A stretch of 64,000 nt of DNA from Agromyces kandeliae (GCF_009674665.1 NZ_WKJD01000012.1:248001-312000), one strand, 5' to 3'; positions 9,043 through 17,226 are shown, counted from the first letter of the stretch. Numbers and translations are program-made. The notes: generated from the sequence alone by a model not told the origin.

Positions 9043-9079
9043 CGAGAGGGGCGCCCCGGAGACCGGGACGCCCCTCTCG
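9043..9079 (-). terminator. Hairpin terminator of the rpmB-rpmG-rpsN operon
   Basis: Stem CGAGAGGGGCG, one C/A mismatch, then CCCGG, an AGA loop and the complementary arm. It starts 15 nt after the rpsN stop. Sixteen base pairs form in total. Confidence 0.8.
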
Positions 9080-9093
9080 GGAAGCGGGTGGAG

Positions 9094-9399
9094 TTACCAG
9101 CTCGACTTCGTGATGCCGGGCAGCTCACCGCGGTGAGCCATGTCACGGAAGCGGACGCGCGAGACGCCGAACTTCGTGAGCACGCCACGGGGGCGGCCGT
9201 CGATGGCATCGCGCGAGCGCACGCGCACCGGCGAGGCGTTGCGGGGCAGCTTCTGCAGGCCGATGCGGGCGGCCTCACGGGCCTCGTCGGTCGCGTTCGC
9301 GTCGACGAGCGTCTTCTTCAGCTCGGCACGCTTCGCGGCGTAGCGGTCGACGACCACCTTGCGCTGCTCGTTGCGCGCGATCTTGCTCTTCTTGGCCAT
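9094..9399 (-). CDS. rpsN: 30S ribosomal protein S14 (long, zinc-free form)
   Basis: 101 aa. This is the long S14 form, starting [17 protein letters not shown] and ending [34 protein letters not shown]. The CxxC pairs of the zinc-binding form are absent. It is the last gene of a three-gene operon with rpmB and rpmG and is followed by a terminator. In many actinobacteria such zinc-free sets are Zur-controlled second copies; in several Microbacteriaceae they are the main copies. No Zur-like palindrome is visible before rpmB. Confidence 0.95.
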   Translation of the reverse strand: MAKKSKIARNEQRKVVVDRYAAKRAELKKTLVDANATDEAREAARIGLQKLPRNASPVRVRSRDAIDGRPRGVLTKFGVSRVRFRDMAHRGELPGITKSSW

Positions 9400-9402
9400 G
9401 TC

Positions 9403-9570
9403 TTAGCGCTCCTCTCGGAAGTCGACGTGCTTGCGCACCACGGGGTCGTACTTCTTGAGCACGAGACGGTCAGGGTTGTTGCGACGGTTCTTGCGGGTCA
9501 CGTAGGTGTACCCGGTGCCGGCCGTCGAACGGAGCTTGATGATCGGACGGATGTCCTGCTGCTTCGCCAT
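9403..9570 (-). CDS. rpmG: 50S ribosomal protein L33 (zinc-free form)
   Basis: 55 aa, read directly from the reverse strand: it begins [18 protein letters not shown] and ends [12 protein letters not shown]. The [13 protein letters not shown] core and LKKYDP segment are diagnostic for L33. No cysteines are present, so it belongs to the zinc-independent type. Its ATG overlaps the stop of rpmB by one base (TAATG), which implies translational coupling, and rpsN follows 3 nt after its stop. Confidence 0.95.
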   Translation of the reverse strand: MAKQQDIRPIIKLRSTAGTGYTYVTRKNRRNNPDRLVLKKYDPVVRKHVDFREER

Positions 9571-9806
9571 TAGAGCTTCACCCCACGAGCCTGGATGTCC
9601 TTGATGACGGCCTCGATGCCACGGGCGTCGATCACCTTGATGCCCTTGGCAGACACGTTCAGGGTGACGTTACGACGCAGCGACGGCACGTAGTAGGTCT
9701 TCTTCTGCACGTTCGGGTCGAAGCGGCGCTTCGTCCGGCGGTGCGAGTGCGAGATGTTGTGGCCGAAGCCGGGGACGGCTCCGGTCACCTGGCACACTGC
9801 TGCCAT
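9570..9806 (-). CDS. rpmB: 50S ribosomal protein L28
   Basis: 78 aa, starting [21 protein letters not shown]. The signature [20 protein letters not shown] and the C-terminal STKG-like [17 protein letters not shown] place it with actinobacterial L28. The ATG at 9806 is chosen because GGAGGA stands 7 nt upstream; an in-frame start five codons earlier has no site. It leads the operon with rpmG and rpsN. Only one Cys near the N-terminus is present, so it has no full zinc ribbon. Confidence 0.95.
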   Translation of the reverse strand: MAAVCQVTGAVPGFGHNISHSHRRTKRRFDPNVQKKTYYVPSLRRNVTLNVSAKGIKVIDARGIEAVIKDIQARGVKL

Positions 9807-9954
9807 TGGTCTTTCCTCCAATACCGAGGGGCCGGACGGCCCCTCCCAAGGTCTCTTGTCTGCAGGCGAGCCCCTCCGCTCGCGCGGTAGATACAGGTGG
9901 TTCGTCCACGGTCTGAGCGGTGGAAGCGCCCAGCCAAAGGGAAAGCCTAGCAGA

Positions 9955-10692
9955 TCAGGGCATCGAGCCCGAACCCGCCGACGGCCACGCCGCCGTCGCG
10001 TCGCCCGGCGAGTCCGCGCCGTCGACGCGCGTCGGCCCGTCCCTCGTCGGCTCGCCGCGGTCGACCCAACGACGCGACAGCAGCGCAGCGAGCAGGAAGC
10101 ACAGCGCGCCGAGCAGGGTCCCGAGGTTCGCCCAGAGGAGGTTCAGGAGCGTCCCCGTCTCCGGGATCACGTAGGCGCCGATCGCGGAGAGCCCGAAGAA
10201 CACCGAGCCGAGCATGCCCAGCCACGTGCCGTGCCAGGTGCGCGCGTCCGTGTCCCACAGCTCGCCTCGGTGCGTCGTCGCGACCATCGCGAACGCGCTC
10301 GCGGCGAGGAACGCGAGCGAACCCCACGCGTCCGGCTTCCAGCCCGCCCCCACGTAGTCGGGCGCCGCGATCGCGGCCAGCAGGGCCAGCGTGGTGCTCA
10401 GGTTGAACAGCAGCGTACCGACGAACTGCACCGCGGCCGCCCACCAGTCCCACCAGTCGGCCCGGTTGGTCACGCGTCGGCGCGGCAGGTGCCGGCCGCT
10501 CAGGCTCAACTGGACGAACGCGGCCAGCGTGAAGAACACGGAGCCGACCACGAACGTGATGTTCACTCCGACCGACCCGAGCCATTCCGCGTAGAACGGG
10601 AAGGCCGCGACGAGGAAGCACAGCGACCCGATCGCGAAGCCCCACGCCTCGCGACGCAGCCGACGCACCCTGCCGACCCTGCGCGCCGCCAT
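9955..10692 (-). CDS. Integral membrane protein, YrhK-like repeats
   Basis: 245 aa with about six TM segments. Two regions have the aromatic and glycine pattern of YrhK-like membrane domains: [22 protein letters not shown] and then [29 protein letters not shown]. The middle carries [22 protein letters not shown]. The hydrophilic tail after [14 protein letters not shown] is probably cytoplasmic. It starts 21 nt after the glutamate decarboxylase stop on the same strand and probably shares its transcript, which may link it to acid or GABA physiology. Function is unknown; the family assignment is tentative. Confidence 0.65.
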   Translation of the reverse strand: MAARRVGRVRRLRREAWGFAIGSLCFLVAAFPFYAEWLGSVGVNITFVVGSVFFTLAAFVQLSLSGRHLPRRRVTNRADWWDWWAAAVQFVGTLLFNLSTTLALLAAIAAPDYVGAGWKPDAWGSLAFLAASAFAMVATTHRGELWDTDARTWHGTWLGMLGSVFFGLSAIGAYVIPETGTLLNLLWANLGTLLGALCFLLAALLSRRWVDRGEPTRDGPTRVDGADSPGDATAAWPSAGSGSMP

Positions 10693-10713
10693 CCCGTTCC
10701 CGCTCCCGTCCGC

Positions 10714-12081
10714 TCAGTGGTGGAATGCCTGGACGAGGCCCTCGTGCGGCATCGGCGCGTCGAGGCCGTCGAGGAACTCCGTCTCCTCGCGGATGTCGCG
10801 CAACAGGTCCTCGGCGAGGTCGTGGCTGAGGCCGTTGCGGCAGACGATGCGCATGACGGTCTGGTCGGACTGGCCGCCGGAGAGCGGGTAGGCCGGCACG
10901 AGCCATCCCTTGATCCGCAGCCGTTCGGCGAGGTGGTACAGCGTCCACTTGTCGGTGTGCCCGGGCGTCTGCCGCCATGCGAAGACCGGGATGTCGGTGC
11001 CGTCGGTCAGCAGTTCGTACGCATCGAGCTTGCCGATCTCGCCCGAGAGGAACACGGCGACGTCCTGCGACGCCTGCTGGATCGCGGTGTACCCGAGCCG
11101 GCCGAGCCGCAGGAACCGGTAGTACTGCAGGAGCACCTGCGCTCCGGGGCGGGAGAAGTTGATGGCGAACGTCGGCATCGACCCCCCGAGGTAGCTCACC
11201 CGGAACACGAGGTCCTCGGGCAGCGCGGCGGTGTTCCGCCAGACGACCCAGCCGACGCCGGGGTAGACCAGTCCGTACTTGTGGCCGGACGTGTTGATGG
11301 ACTGCACCCGCTCGACGCGGAAGTCCCACTCGAGGTCGGGCTGAAGGAACGGCGCGACCATCGCACCGGAGGCGCCGTCGACGTGGATCGGGATGTCCAG
11401 GCCGGTCGCCGCCTGGATCTCGTCGAGCTTCGCGGCGACCTTCGTCACGGGCTCGTATGAGCCCGTGTAGGTGACGCCCATGATCACGACGACGCCGATC
11501 GTGTTCTCGTCGACCACGTCCTCGAGCCCGGTGCCGTCCATGAGCGGGTGCTCGTCGCTCGTGTCGATGAAGCGCATCTCGATGTCGAAGAAGTTGCAGA
11601 ACTTCTCCCAGCAGACCTGCACCGCGCTCGACATGATGAGGTTCGGCGTCTCGGTCGACTTCCCCGCCGCGCGGCGGGCGTGCTGCCAGCGGCGCTTCAG
11701 CGCGAGCCCGCCCAGCATGCACGCCTCCGACGAGCCGATGGTCGACGTGCCGATCGCGTCGTCGGGGTCGGGCGCATTCCAGAGGCCGGCGAGGATCCGC
11801 CAGCAGTACTCCTCGATCGCCGCCGTGGCCGGGTACTCGTCCTTGTCGATCATGTTCTTGTCGAAGGCGTCGTGGTACAGCCGATCGCCGTGCTCGTCCA
11901 TCCACGTCGTCACGAACGTCGCGAGGTTCAGGCGCGCGTTGCCGTCGAGCATCGACTCGTCGTGGATGATGCGGTACGCGGTCTCCGGCAGCATCGGCAG
12001 CTCCGGGATCCGCGTGTGCCGCGCGGTCGTCGCCTCCCCCGCCCGCGTGAACGTCGGCTCGAGCTCGTCGTCGTGGCGCAT
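10714..12081 (-). CDS. gad: Glutamate decarboxylase (PLP-dependent)
   Basis: 455 aa group II decarboxylase that converts glutamate to GABA and CO2 and consumes a proton. MRHDDELEP is chosen as start because GGGGGA precedes the ATG; the longer open frame is outside the promoter. Visible features include FVTTWMDEH near the N-terminus, GTSTIGSSEACMLGGLALKRRW (phosphate-binding), IHVDGASGAMVAPF with the PLP Asp, and SINTSGHKYG with the PLP Schiff-base Lys near residue 268. The C-terminus ends QAFHH, which resembles the His-containing tail that closes the site at neutral pH in GadB. No GadC antiporter is seen; a YrhK-like membrane gene follows. Confidence 0.93.
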   Translation of the reverse strand: MRHDDELEPTFTRAGEATTARHTRIPELPMLPETAYRIIHDESMLDGNARLNLATFVTTWMDEHGDRLYHDAFDKNMIDKDEYPATAAIEEYCWRILAGLWNAPDPDDAIGTSTIGSSEACMLGGLALKRRWQHARRAAGKSTETPNLIMSSAVQVCWEKFCNFFDIEMRFIDTSDEHPLMDGTGLEDVVDENTIGVVVIMGVTYTGSYEPVTKVAAKLDEIQAATGLDIPIHVDGASGAMVAPFLQPDLEWDFRVERVQSINTSGHKYGLVYPGVGWVVWRNTAALPEDLVFRVSYLGGSMPTFAINFSRPGAQVLLQYYRFLRLGRLGYTAIQQASQDVAVFLSGEIGKLDAYELLTDGTDIPVFAWRQTPGHTDKWTLYHLAERLRIKGWLVPAYPLSGGQSDQTVMRIVCRNGLSHDLAEDLLRDIREETEFLDGLDAPMPHEGLVQAFHH

Positions 12082-12127
12082 GGTTCCCCCTCCATCGCGT
12101 CGGCCGTCGGCGGCCGCACCGATGCGG

Positions 12128-12156
12128 ACGATAGTCCCCGCCGATCGGCGTCTCAA
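12128..12156 (-). promoter_or_regulatory. Promoter of gad with palindromic spacer
   Basis: On the reverse strand TTGAGA (12151-12156) and TATCGT (12128-12133) are spaced by exactly 17 nt. The spacer contains a perfect 12-bp palindrome CGCCGATCGGCG (12139-12150), which could be an operator. The start codon of gad lies about 45 nt downstream. Confidence 0.6.
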
Positions 12157-12172
12157 GGGCCGAAAGCACGAC

Positions 12173-12217
12173 GAAGCGGATGCCTCGGGCACGACGTGCG
12201 CCCGCGGCATCCGCTTC
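12173..12217 (-). terminator. Terminator after proX
   Basis: GAAGCGGATGCC pairs perfectly with GGCATCCGCTTC across a 21-nt loop that can itself pair in part (GGGCAC with GTGC and CCC). It lies 34 nt after the proX stop. Confidence 0.7.
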
Positions 12218-12251
12218 TCGGCTCATCGCGCCGTCACGGCGCGACCCGACC

Positions 12252-13145
12252 TCAGGAGGTCAGGGAGTCGACGTACTCCTGGTTGTCGGCGATCCACTGC
12301 TCCACGACGGGGCCGTAGTCGTCGGTGTCGTTCTCGTTGAACATGGCGTTCTCGAGGGAGTACAGCAGCTCGCTGTCCATCGAGAAGTCCTGCAGCCAGC
12401 CCGCGAGGGTCGGGTGGGTCTCCTCGAGGCTCGCGCTGCCGAACGAGTGGATGCCCTCGGCGTCGCCCAGCGTGCCCTCGGGGTCCTCGAGGTCCTTGAG
12501 CGGGAACGCGTCGTAGGCCCAGTGCGGACGCCACAGCGTGACGGCGATGTTCTCACCGGCGTCGGTCGCCGCGGTCAGCTCGGCGAGCATCGCGGGCGTC
12601 GAGGACGTGAGGTAGTCGATGCCGTCGAGGCCGTAGGTCGGGATGACGCTGTCGGTCGTGACGCGGTTCAGGCCCGAGCCCGGCTCGATGCCGACGAGGC
12701 GGTTGTCGAACGCGTCGGCGTTGGCGGCGAGGTCGGCGAGCGAGTCGACGGGGGCGTCCTCGTTCACGGCGATCGTGAGCTTGGCGTCCTCGTTCCAGGC
12801 GCCGAGGTCGACGATGTCGTCGCCGTACTGCTCGATGTAGTCCGCGTGCGTGACGGGCAGCCACGTGTCGAGCGTGACGTCGTAGTCGCCGTCGCTGAGA
12901 CCCTGGAAGACCGGGGCGGCGTCGGCGTACTCGAGCTCGACGTCGTAGCCCTGCTCCTCGAGCACGGTCTTCCAGAGCTCGCTCGCGGCGATGCCCTCGT
13001 CCCAGCCGTTGAACACGGCGATGGTGAGGTCCTTCTGGTCGCCGTTGTCGAGGGTCTCGGCCTCGGCGCTCGCGGCGCAGCCGGACAGGGCGAGCGCGGC
13101 GGCACCGCCGAGGGCGATGGTGGAGATCAGGTGACGCTTGGTCAT
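12252..13145 (-). CDS. proX: Glycine betaine/proline-type ABC transporter substrate-binding lipoprotein
   Basis: 297 aa. The signal MTKRHLIS...ALALSGC has a lipobox with Cys23, so the protein is tethered outside the membrane. The mature part follows the OpuAC/ProX fold: TIAVFNGWDEGIAASELW, DVTLDTWLPVTHADY and VTLWRPHWAYDAFPL, whose Trp and Tyr residues probably form the cation-pi box for betaine-like ligands. The ATG at 13145 is preceded by AGGAAAGG at a slightly long distance. It is last in the proV-proW-proX operon, separated from proW by 160 nt with a hairpin. Confidence 0.92.
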   Translation of the reverse strand: MTKRHLISTIALGGAAALALSGCAASAEAETLDNGDQKDLTIAVFNGWDEGIAASELWKTVLEEQGYDVELEYADAAPVFQGLSDGDYDVTLDTWLPVTHADYIEQYGDDIVDLGAWNEDAKLTIAVNEDAPVDSLADLAANADAFDNRLVGIEPGSGLNRVTTDSVIPTYGLDGIDYLTSSTPAMLAELTAATDAGENIAVTLWRPHWAYDAFPLKDLEDPEGTLGDAEGIHSFGSASLEETHPTLAGWLQDFSMDSELLYSLENAMFNENDTDDYGPVVEQWIADNQEYVDSLTS

Positions 13146-13240
13146 GTGGAGGGTGTTCCTTTCCTCCCGTGTGCTGTGGCACGGGTGTCGGGGATGGTTC
13201 CGCGCGGGTCCGCGCGGGGGTCCTGGAGGCGGCGGATGCC

Positions 13241-13263
13241 GCGTCCGGGGGCATGCCGGACGC
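13241..13263 (-). other. Intercistronic hairpin between proW and proX
   Basis: GCGTCCGG pairs with CCGGACGC around a 7-nt loop in the 160-nt gap between proW and proX. Such hairpins can protect or uncouple the mRNA segment for a binding protein made in excess. No full terminator signal is seen. Confidence 0.4.
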
Positions 13264-13305
13264 CGCCGTGCCGCAGGGCGGCCGTGCGGTGACCGGATGG
13301 TCTGG

Positions 13306-14235
13306 TTACGTGGTGGACGCGAGCTCGGGGTCGCGCTCGGCCGGCTCGGCCGGCCCGTCGGTGCGACGAGCCGGTGCGGCATCCGCTCGCTTCGTGCGCC
13401 GGGGACGTCGATCGCCGGAGCCGAACGCTCCGGTGATCCGGTCGAGCACGATCGCGAGGATCACGACCGACAGTCCCGCCTCGAAGCCGAGGCCAACGTC
13501 GATGCGCGTCAGCGACTGCACGACGTCGCCGCCGAGCCCGCCCGCGCCGACCATGCCGGCGATGACGACCATCGAGAGCGAGAGCATGATCACCTGGTTG
13601 ACGCCGGCCATGATGCTCGGCATCGCGAGCGGCAGTTGGATCTGCCGGAGGATGCGCCAGGGCGACGAGCCGAACGCCTGGCCCGCCTCGACGACCTCGC
13701 GGTCGACGCCGCGGATGCCGAGCTCGGTGAGCCGCACGCCGGGGGCCATCGCGAACACGATGGTCGCGACGATGCCCGGCACGACGCCGACCCGGAACAG
13801 GATCAGCGCGGGGATCAGGTACACGAACGCCGGCATCGTCTGCATGAAGTCGAGGATCGGGCGGATGACGCGGCTCGCCACGTCGTTCCGGGCGGCCAGG
13901 ATCCCGAGCGGGATCGCGACGACCACCGCGATCGCGCTGGACACGAGCACGAGCGCGAGGGTGTCCATCGCGTTCTCCCACTGGTCCACGCCGACGATCA
14001 CGACGAGGCCGGCCACGGTGCCCACCGCGAGCTTCCAGCCCTTGGCGAACCAGGCGAGCGCGGCGATCACGACGATCACGGCCCAGAACGGCGGCGTCGA
14101 GAGGACGAGGTCGACGAGGTCGTAGAACCCCGCGAAGATCGCGCGGATCACGTCGAACAGGCCGTCGAGGACGTCGGTGAGGACGTCGATGGCGCCCTCG
14201 GCGATCTCGCCGAGCGGAAGGCGGAACTCGTTCAT
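13306..14235 (-). CDS. proW: Glycine betaine/proline-type ABC transporter permease
   Basis: 309 aa. An amphipathic N-terminus (AIDVLTDVLDGLFDVIRAIF) leads into TM helices. The binding-protein-dependent transport signature appears as QTMPAFVYLIPALILFRVGVVPGIVATIVFAMAPGVR, with the EAA-loop equivalent EAGQAFGSSPWRILRQIQLPLAMPSIMAGVNQ that docks on the ATPase. It forms the membrane channel with ProV and takes substrate from ProX. Its ATG overlaps the stop of proV (ATGA at 14232-14235). The C-terminal tail is Arg- and Glu-rich and poorly conserved. Confidence 0.93.
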   Translation of the reverse strand: MNEFRLPLGEIAEGAIDVLTDVLDGLFDVIRAIFAGFYDLVDLVLSTPPFWAVIVVIAALAWFAKGWKLAVGTVAGLVVIVGVDQWENAMDTLALVLVSSAIAVVVAIPLGILAARNDVASRVIRPILDFMQTMPAFVYLIPALILFRVGVVPGIVATIVFAMAPGVRLTELGIRGVDREVVEAGQAFGSSPWRILRQIQLPLAMPSIMAGVNQVIMLSLSMVVIAGMVGAGGLGGDVVQSLTRIDVGLGFEAGLSVVILAIVLDRITGAFGSGDRRPRRTKRADAAPARRTDGPAEPAERDPELASTT

Positions 14236-15701
14236 GCGCGGCTCCCTTCGATCGGGGCGACGGCATCCGTCGCGAGCGCCTCCTCGAGGCCCGGCGCGGG
14301 GTCGGCCCCGACCTCCTCCGTCGAGCGCAGCGTCTCGGTGATCACGTCGACGGGCACCGTGGCGGGCGCGGTGATCGCGGGCAGCTCGCCGGTGGTGGCC
14401 GGGACGTTGCCGAGCGCGGCGAGGAGGGTGACGCGCGGCACGGCGCCGAGCAGGCGGTGCCGGTCGTCCACGACCGCGAGCGGCAGCTCGTGCTCGACCG
14501 CGCTGCCGAGCAGCTCGGAGAGGGGCACGTCGTCGGCGACGGTCGCGATGTCGTCGCGGATGGCCGCGTCGAGCGTGCGCTCGCCGCGCTGGACGAGCCG
14601 GAGCACCTCGCGGTCGTGCGCGACGCCGAGCAGGCGCCGGCCCGGCGCGACCACGAACACGGTCGAGGTCTGCAGGTCGCGCATGGTCCGGAGCGCGGCA
14701 CGCGGTCCGGCCGACGAGGACACGATCGCGCGCGGCGCCTCCATGACGTTGCCGGCGGTGAGCACGCGCGCCCGGTCGACGTCCTGCACGAACTGCGCGA
14801 CGTAGTCGTCGGCCGGGTCCGTGAGGATCTCCTCGGCCGTGCCGAGCTGCACGATGCGGCCGTCGCGCATCACGGCGATCCGGTCGCCGAGGAACATCGC
14901 CTCGTTCAGGTCGTGCGTGATGAAGACGATGGTCTTGCCGAGCTCCTGCTGGAGCTCGACGAGCTGCTCCTGCATCTCGCGGCGGATGAGCGGGTCGAGC
15001 GCCGAGAAGGCCTCGTCCATGAGCAGGATGTCGGTGTCGGCGGCGAGGGCGCGGGCGAGCCCGACGCGCTGCTGCATGCCGCCCGAGAGCTCGGACGGCA
15101 TCTTGTCGCCCCATCCGGCGAGGCCGACGCGGTCGAGGATCCGCGAGGCGCGCTCGCGACGCTCGTCGGCGCCCACGCCCTGGATCTCGAGGCCGTAGGC
15201 CGCGTTGTCGAGCACCGTGCGGTGCGGCAGCAGGGCGAAGTGCTGGAAGACCATCGAGACGTGGTCGCGGCGGATGGCACGCAGGCGCTTCGGGGAGACG
15301 CCGGTGATCCGCTCCCCCATGACCTCCACCGATCCGGCGGTCGGCTCGAGGAGGCCGTTGAGCATGCGGATGAGCGTCGACTTGCCGGAGCCGGAGAGGC
15401 CCATGACGACGAAGATCTCGCCGCGGCGGACGTCGAACTCGGCGTCGACGACGGCCGCGGTACCGAGGTGGGCGATGTCGTCCCGGGTCGCGCCGTCGGC
15501 GAGGCGCTGGAGCGCTTCGCCGGGCTTGCGGCCGAAGAACCTGGTGAGTCCGCGGACCTCGAGGGCGGGCGGGGCGTGGCGGGCCGCGGCCGCGGTCACG
15601 GCCGCATCGGCGTCGGGGATGGGGTGGGGAGTCGTGCCGGGCGGCGCGGCGACCTCGTGGGTCGCGACGCCGTCCTTCTCGGGGGCGGATGATTCGAGCA
15701 T
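14232..15701 (-). CDS. proV: Glycine betaine/proline-type ABC transporter ATP-binding protein with CBS domains
   Basis: 489 aa. The order is Walker A GLSGSGKST, the Q-loop in FQHFALLPHRTVLDNA, the signature LSGGMQQRVGLARALA, Walker B ILLMDEAFSALDP and the switch His in VFITHDLNEA. A C-terminal CBS pair (around ALRTMRDLQTSTVFVV and LAVVDDRHRLLGAVPR) could sense ionic strength or nucleotides, as in OpuA. The N-terminus before PALEVRGLTRFFG is low in complexity. ATG at 15701 has a GGAG about 12 nt upstream. It is the first gene of the operon. Confidence 0.93.
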   Translation of the reverse strand: MLESSAPEKDGVATHEVAAPPGTTPHPIPDADAAVTAAAARHAPPALEVRGLTRFFGRKPGEALQRLADGATRDDIAHLGTAAVVDAEFDVRRGEIFVVMGLSGSGKSTLIRMLNGLLEPTAGSVEVMGERITGVSPKRLRAIRRDHVSMVFQHFALLPHRTVLDNAAYGLEIQGVGADERRERASRILDRVGLAGWGDKMPSELSGGMQQRVGLARALAADTDILLMDEAFSALDPLIRREMQEQLVELQQELGKTIVFITHDLNEAMFLGDRIAVMRDGRIVQLGTAEEILTDPADDYVAQFVQDVDRARVLTAGNVMEAPRAIVSSSAGPRAALRTMRDLQTSTVFVVAPGRRLLGVAHDREVLRLVQRGERTLDAAIRDDIATVADDVPLSELLGSAVEHELPLAVVDDRHRLLGAVPRVTLLAALGNVPATTGELPAITAPATVPVDVITETLRSTEEVGADPAPGLEEALATDAVAPIEGSRA

Positions 15702-15957
15702 GTGTGCAGGCGCTCCGAAGCGCGCTCGTCGCGCCGGCCATGGTGCGCTGCGGCCGGCGGGCAGGAGCGTGCTCAGGGTCACGGCCGGGTTCCGCGCGAT
15801 CCGGGAGACGGGCTCGAGCCGCGGTGGTGCTGTGCACCGGGCGAGCACCGAGTCCAGCGCGCCCGGCCATAGGAGCCGGACACCACGCAGGGAACCGTAC
15901 GACCCCGGTGGGCACTCGGAGGAATGCCTGGCGACCGGGGGCGCGGACTGGGTGTGT

Positions 15958-15971
15958 GGTCCACGTGGACC
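15958..15971. promoter_or_regulatory. Perfect 14-bp palindrome upstream of proVWX
   Basis: GGTCCACGTGGACC is fully self-complementary and lies about 260 bp upstream of the proV start. It shares CACGTG with parS but lacks the TTTC/GAAA arms, so it is not counted as a ParB site. It is a candidate operator for an unknown regulator. Confidence 0.4.
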
Positions 15972-16100
15972 GTCGTCAACCGTATCCACGTCACGGGTCG
16001 GTTCCCAAATCGAGCGAGGCGATTCCGCGCTGACCTGCGATTTCCGATCTCGGCCGGGTGCACTGCGGGTCAGCCGGGCGACGGGACCTCGGTCCCGAGG

Positions 16101-16125
16101 AATACCCCAGGGGTATTGCTAGCAT
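16101..16125 (+). promoter_or_regulatory. Operator-like palindrome and -10 element of the DUF2202 gene
   Basis: AATACCCCAGGGGTATT is a perfect 17-bp palindrome centred on A16109. It ends 2 bp before TAGCAT (16120-16125), so it would sit over the promoter spacer. The TACCCC/GGGGTA arms resemble sites of CsoR/RcnR-type copper or persulfide sensors, but the spacing is shorter than usual. No csoR gene is present here. Confidence 0.5.
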
Positions 16126-16196
16126 CGAACTGCGGCCGGATCCCCCGAGCCGCGGAACCCGGACCCCCATCGGCCCGTCCCGGAAAGGCGCACACC

Positions 16197-16802
16197 ATGC
16201 CCACCCGCAGGAGCACGCTCATCAGCACCGTCGCCGCGATCGCCCTCGCGGGCTCGATCCTGTCGCTCGCGGCCTGCACGCCATCGCCGACCGGCGCCAC
16301 GTCCGAACCGACCGCGGCCACGTCGGCCGAGCCGACGACCCCTGCCCCCGAGGCATCCGCCGGGCCGGCTCAGGAGGACGCCTTCGACACGGCAGCCGCG
16401 CTCCGCTACCTGATCGAGGAGGAGAAGCTGGCGCACGACGTCTACGTGGTGCTCGGCGACCTCTGGGGCGCGCAGGTCTTCACCAACATCACCGCGAGCG
16501 AGACGACACACCAGGACCTCGTCGCACCGCTGCTCGCGGCGCGCGGCATCGAGGACCCGCGCTCGGGAGAGGTCGGCGTCTTCACGGATCCGGACCTGCA
16601 GGCGCTCTACGACGAACTCGTCGCGCGCGGGTCGACCAGCCTCGACGAGGCGATCCAGGTCGGCATCGCGATCGAGGAGAAGGACCTCGCCGACCTCGGG
16701 GCGGTGATCGACGCCGAGGACGAGGCCGACGTGACCAGCGTGCTCGAGCGGCTCTACGCCGGCTCGGAGAACCACCTCGCCTCGTTCGAGCGCCTCGCCT
16801 GA
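16197..16802 (+). CDS. DUF2202 family lipoprotein
   Basis: 201 aa. The N-terminus MPTRRSTLISTVAAIALAG followed by LSLAAC is a lipoprotein signal (Cys27), then comes a Ser/Thr/Pro/Ala-rich linker to about residue 60. The mature domain is helical and ferritin-like as in DUF2202: LRYLIEEEKLAHDVYVVLGDLWG, TASETTHQDLVAPLL, GIAIEEKDLADLGAVIDAE and YAGSENHLASFERL, with repeated E..H patterns suited to metal binding. Function is unproved. The ATG at 16197 has GGAAAGG about 9 nt before. It runs alone, convergent with zur, and its promoter holds a metal-sensor-like palindrome. Confidence 0.85.
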   Translation: MPTRRSTLISTVAAIALAGSILSLAACTPSPTGATSEPTAATSAEPTTPAPEASAGPAQEDAFDTAAALRYLIEEEKLAHDVYVVLGDLWGAQVFTNITASETTHQDLVAPLLAARGIEDPRSGEVGVFTDPDLQALYDELVARGSTSLDEAIQVGIAIEEKDLADLGAVIDAEDEADVTSVLERLYAGSENHLASFERLA

Positions 16803-16821
16803 GTGCGCGGCCGCGGCCGGC

Positions 16822-17226
16822 TCAGGCGCGCGCGCCCTCCACGGCCTGCCGCGAGCACTCCGCGCAGAGCCCGAACACGTCGACGACGTGCGCCGGCGCC
16901 GTGAAGCCCTGCTCCGCCGCGACGCGCTGCGCCCACGTCTCGACCTCGTCTGCCGCGATCTCGACGGTCAGGCCGCAGTTCCGGCAGATGAGGTGGTGGT
17001 GGTGGCCGGTGCTGCACGCGCGGTAGATCGCCTCGCCCTCGGGCGACTGCAGGCAGTCGGCGTCGCCGCTCGCCGCGAGGTCGCCGAGCGCCCGGTACAC
17101 GGTCGCGAGCCCGATGGGCGAGCCGCTCGCATGCAACGCGGAGTGCAGGGCCTGCGCGCTGATGAAGCCCTCGGTGCCGTCGAGCGCATCGCGCACCGCC
17201 TCGCGCTGCCAGGTGTTCCGTTTCAT
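16822..17226 (-). CDS. zur: Fur-family transcriptional regulator, probable zinc uptake repressor
   Basis: 134 aa, normal Fur-family length. The winged helix spans about residues 1-75 (NTWQREAVRDAL, SAQALHSALHASG, IGLATVYRALGDL). The metal part has CSTGHHHHLICRNCG (Cys81, Cys84) and FGLCAECS (Cys121, Cys124), the CxxC pairs of the structural zinc site. Location at the end of the znuACBB operon, with ATGA overlap of the upstream permease, and a palindrome at the operon promoter argue for Zur rather than Fur. It would repress the operon, including itself, when zinc is plentiful. Confidence 0.9.
   Translation of the reverse strand: MKRNTWQREAVRDALDGTEGFISAQALHSALHASGSPIGLATVYRALGDLAASGDADCLQSPEGEAIYRACSTGHHHHLICRNCGLTVEIAADEVETWAQRVAAEQGFTAPAHVVDVFGLCAECSRQAVEGARA

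Larger units (their letters stand above)
15702..16196. other. 495-bp gene-free divergent region between proV and the DUF2202 gene
   Basis: No credible gene is seen. It contains the promoter side of the proVWX operon, a 14-bp perfect palindrome GGTCCACGTGGACC (15958-15971), a palindrome AATACCCCAGGGGTATT (16101-16117) and a -10-like TAGCAT (16120-16125) reading toward the DUF2202 gene. The ORFs drawn across it in several frames have no family signature. Confidence 0.6.

Noticed and set aside
6495..9113. Open frame of 872 codons on the plus strand
   Set aside because: It runs opposite the CopD-CtaG gene and hup, through a terminator, and is Arg/Glu/His-rich without any domain. It is a shadow of high-GC coding DNA.
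9807..9954. Zur box before rpmB
   Set aside because: No palindrome like the one at znuA was found in the upstream 150 nt.
15958..15971. GGTCCACGTGGACC as a seventh parS
   Set aside because: It has CACGTG but not the TTTC/GAAA arms, and it lies more than 40 kb from the cluster.
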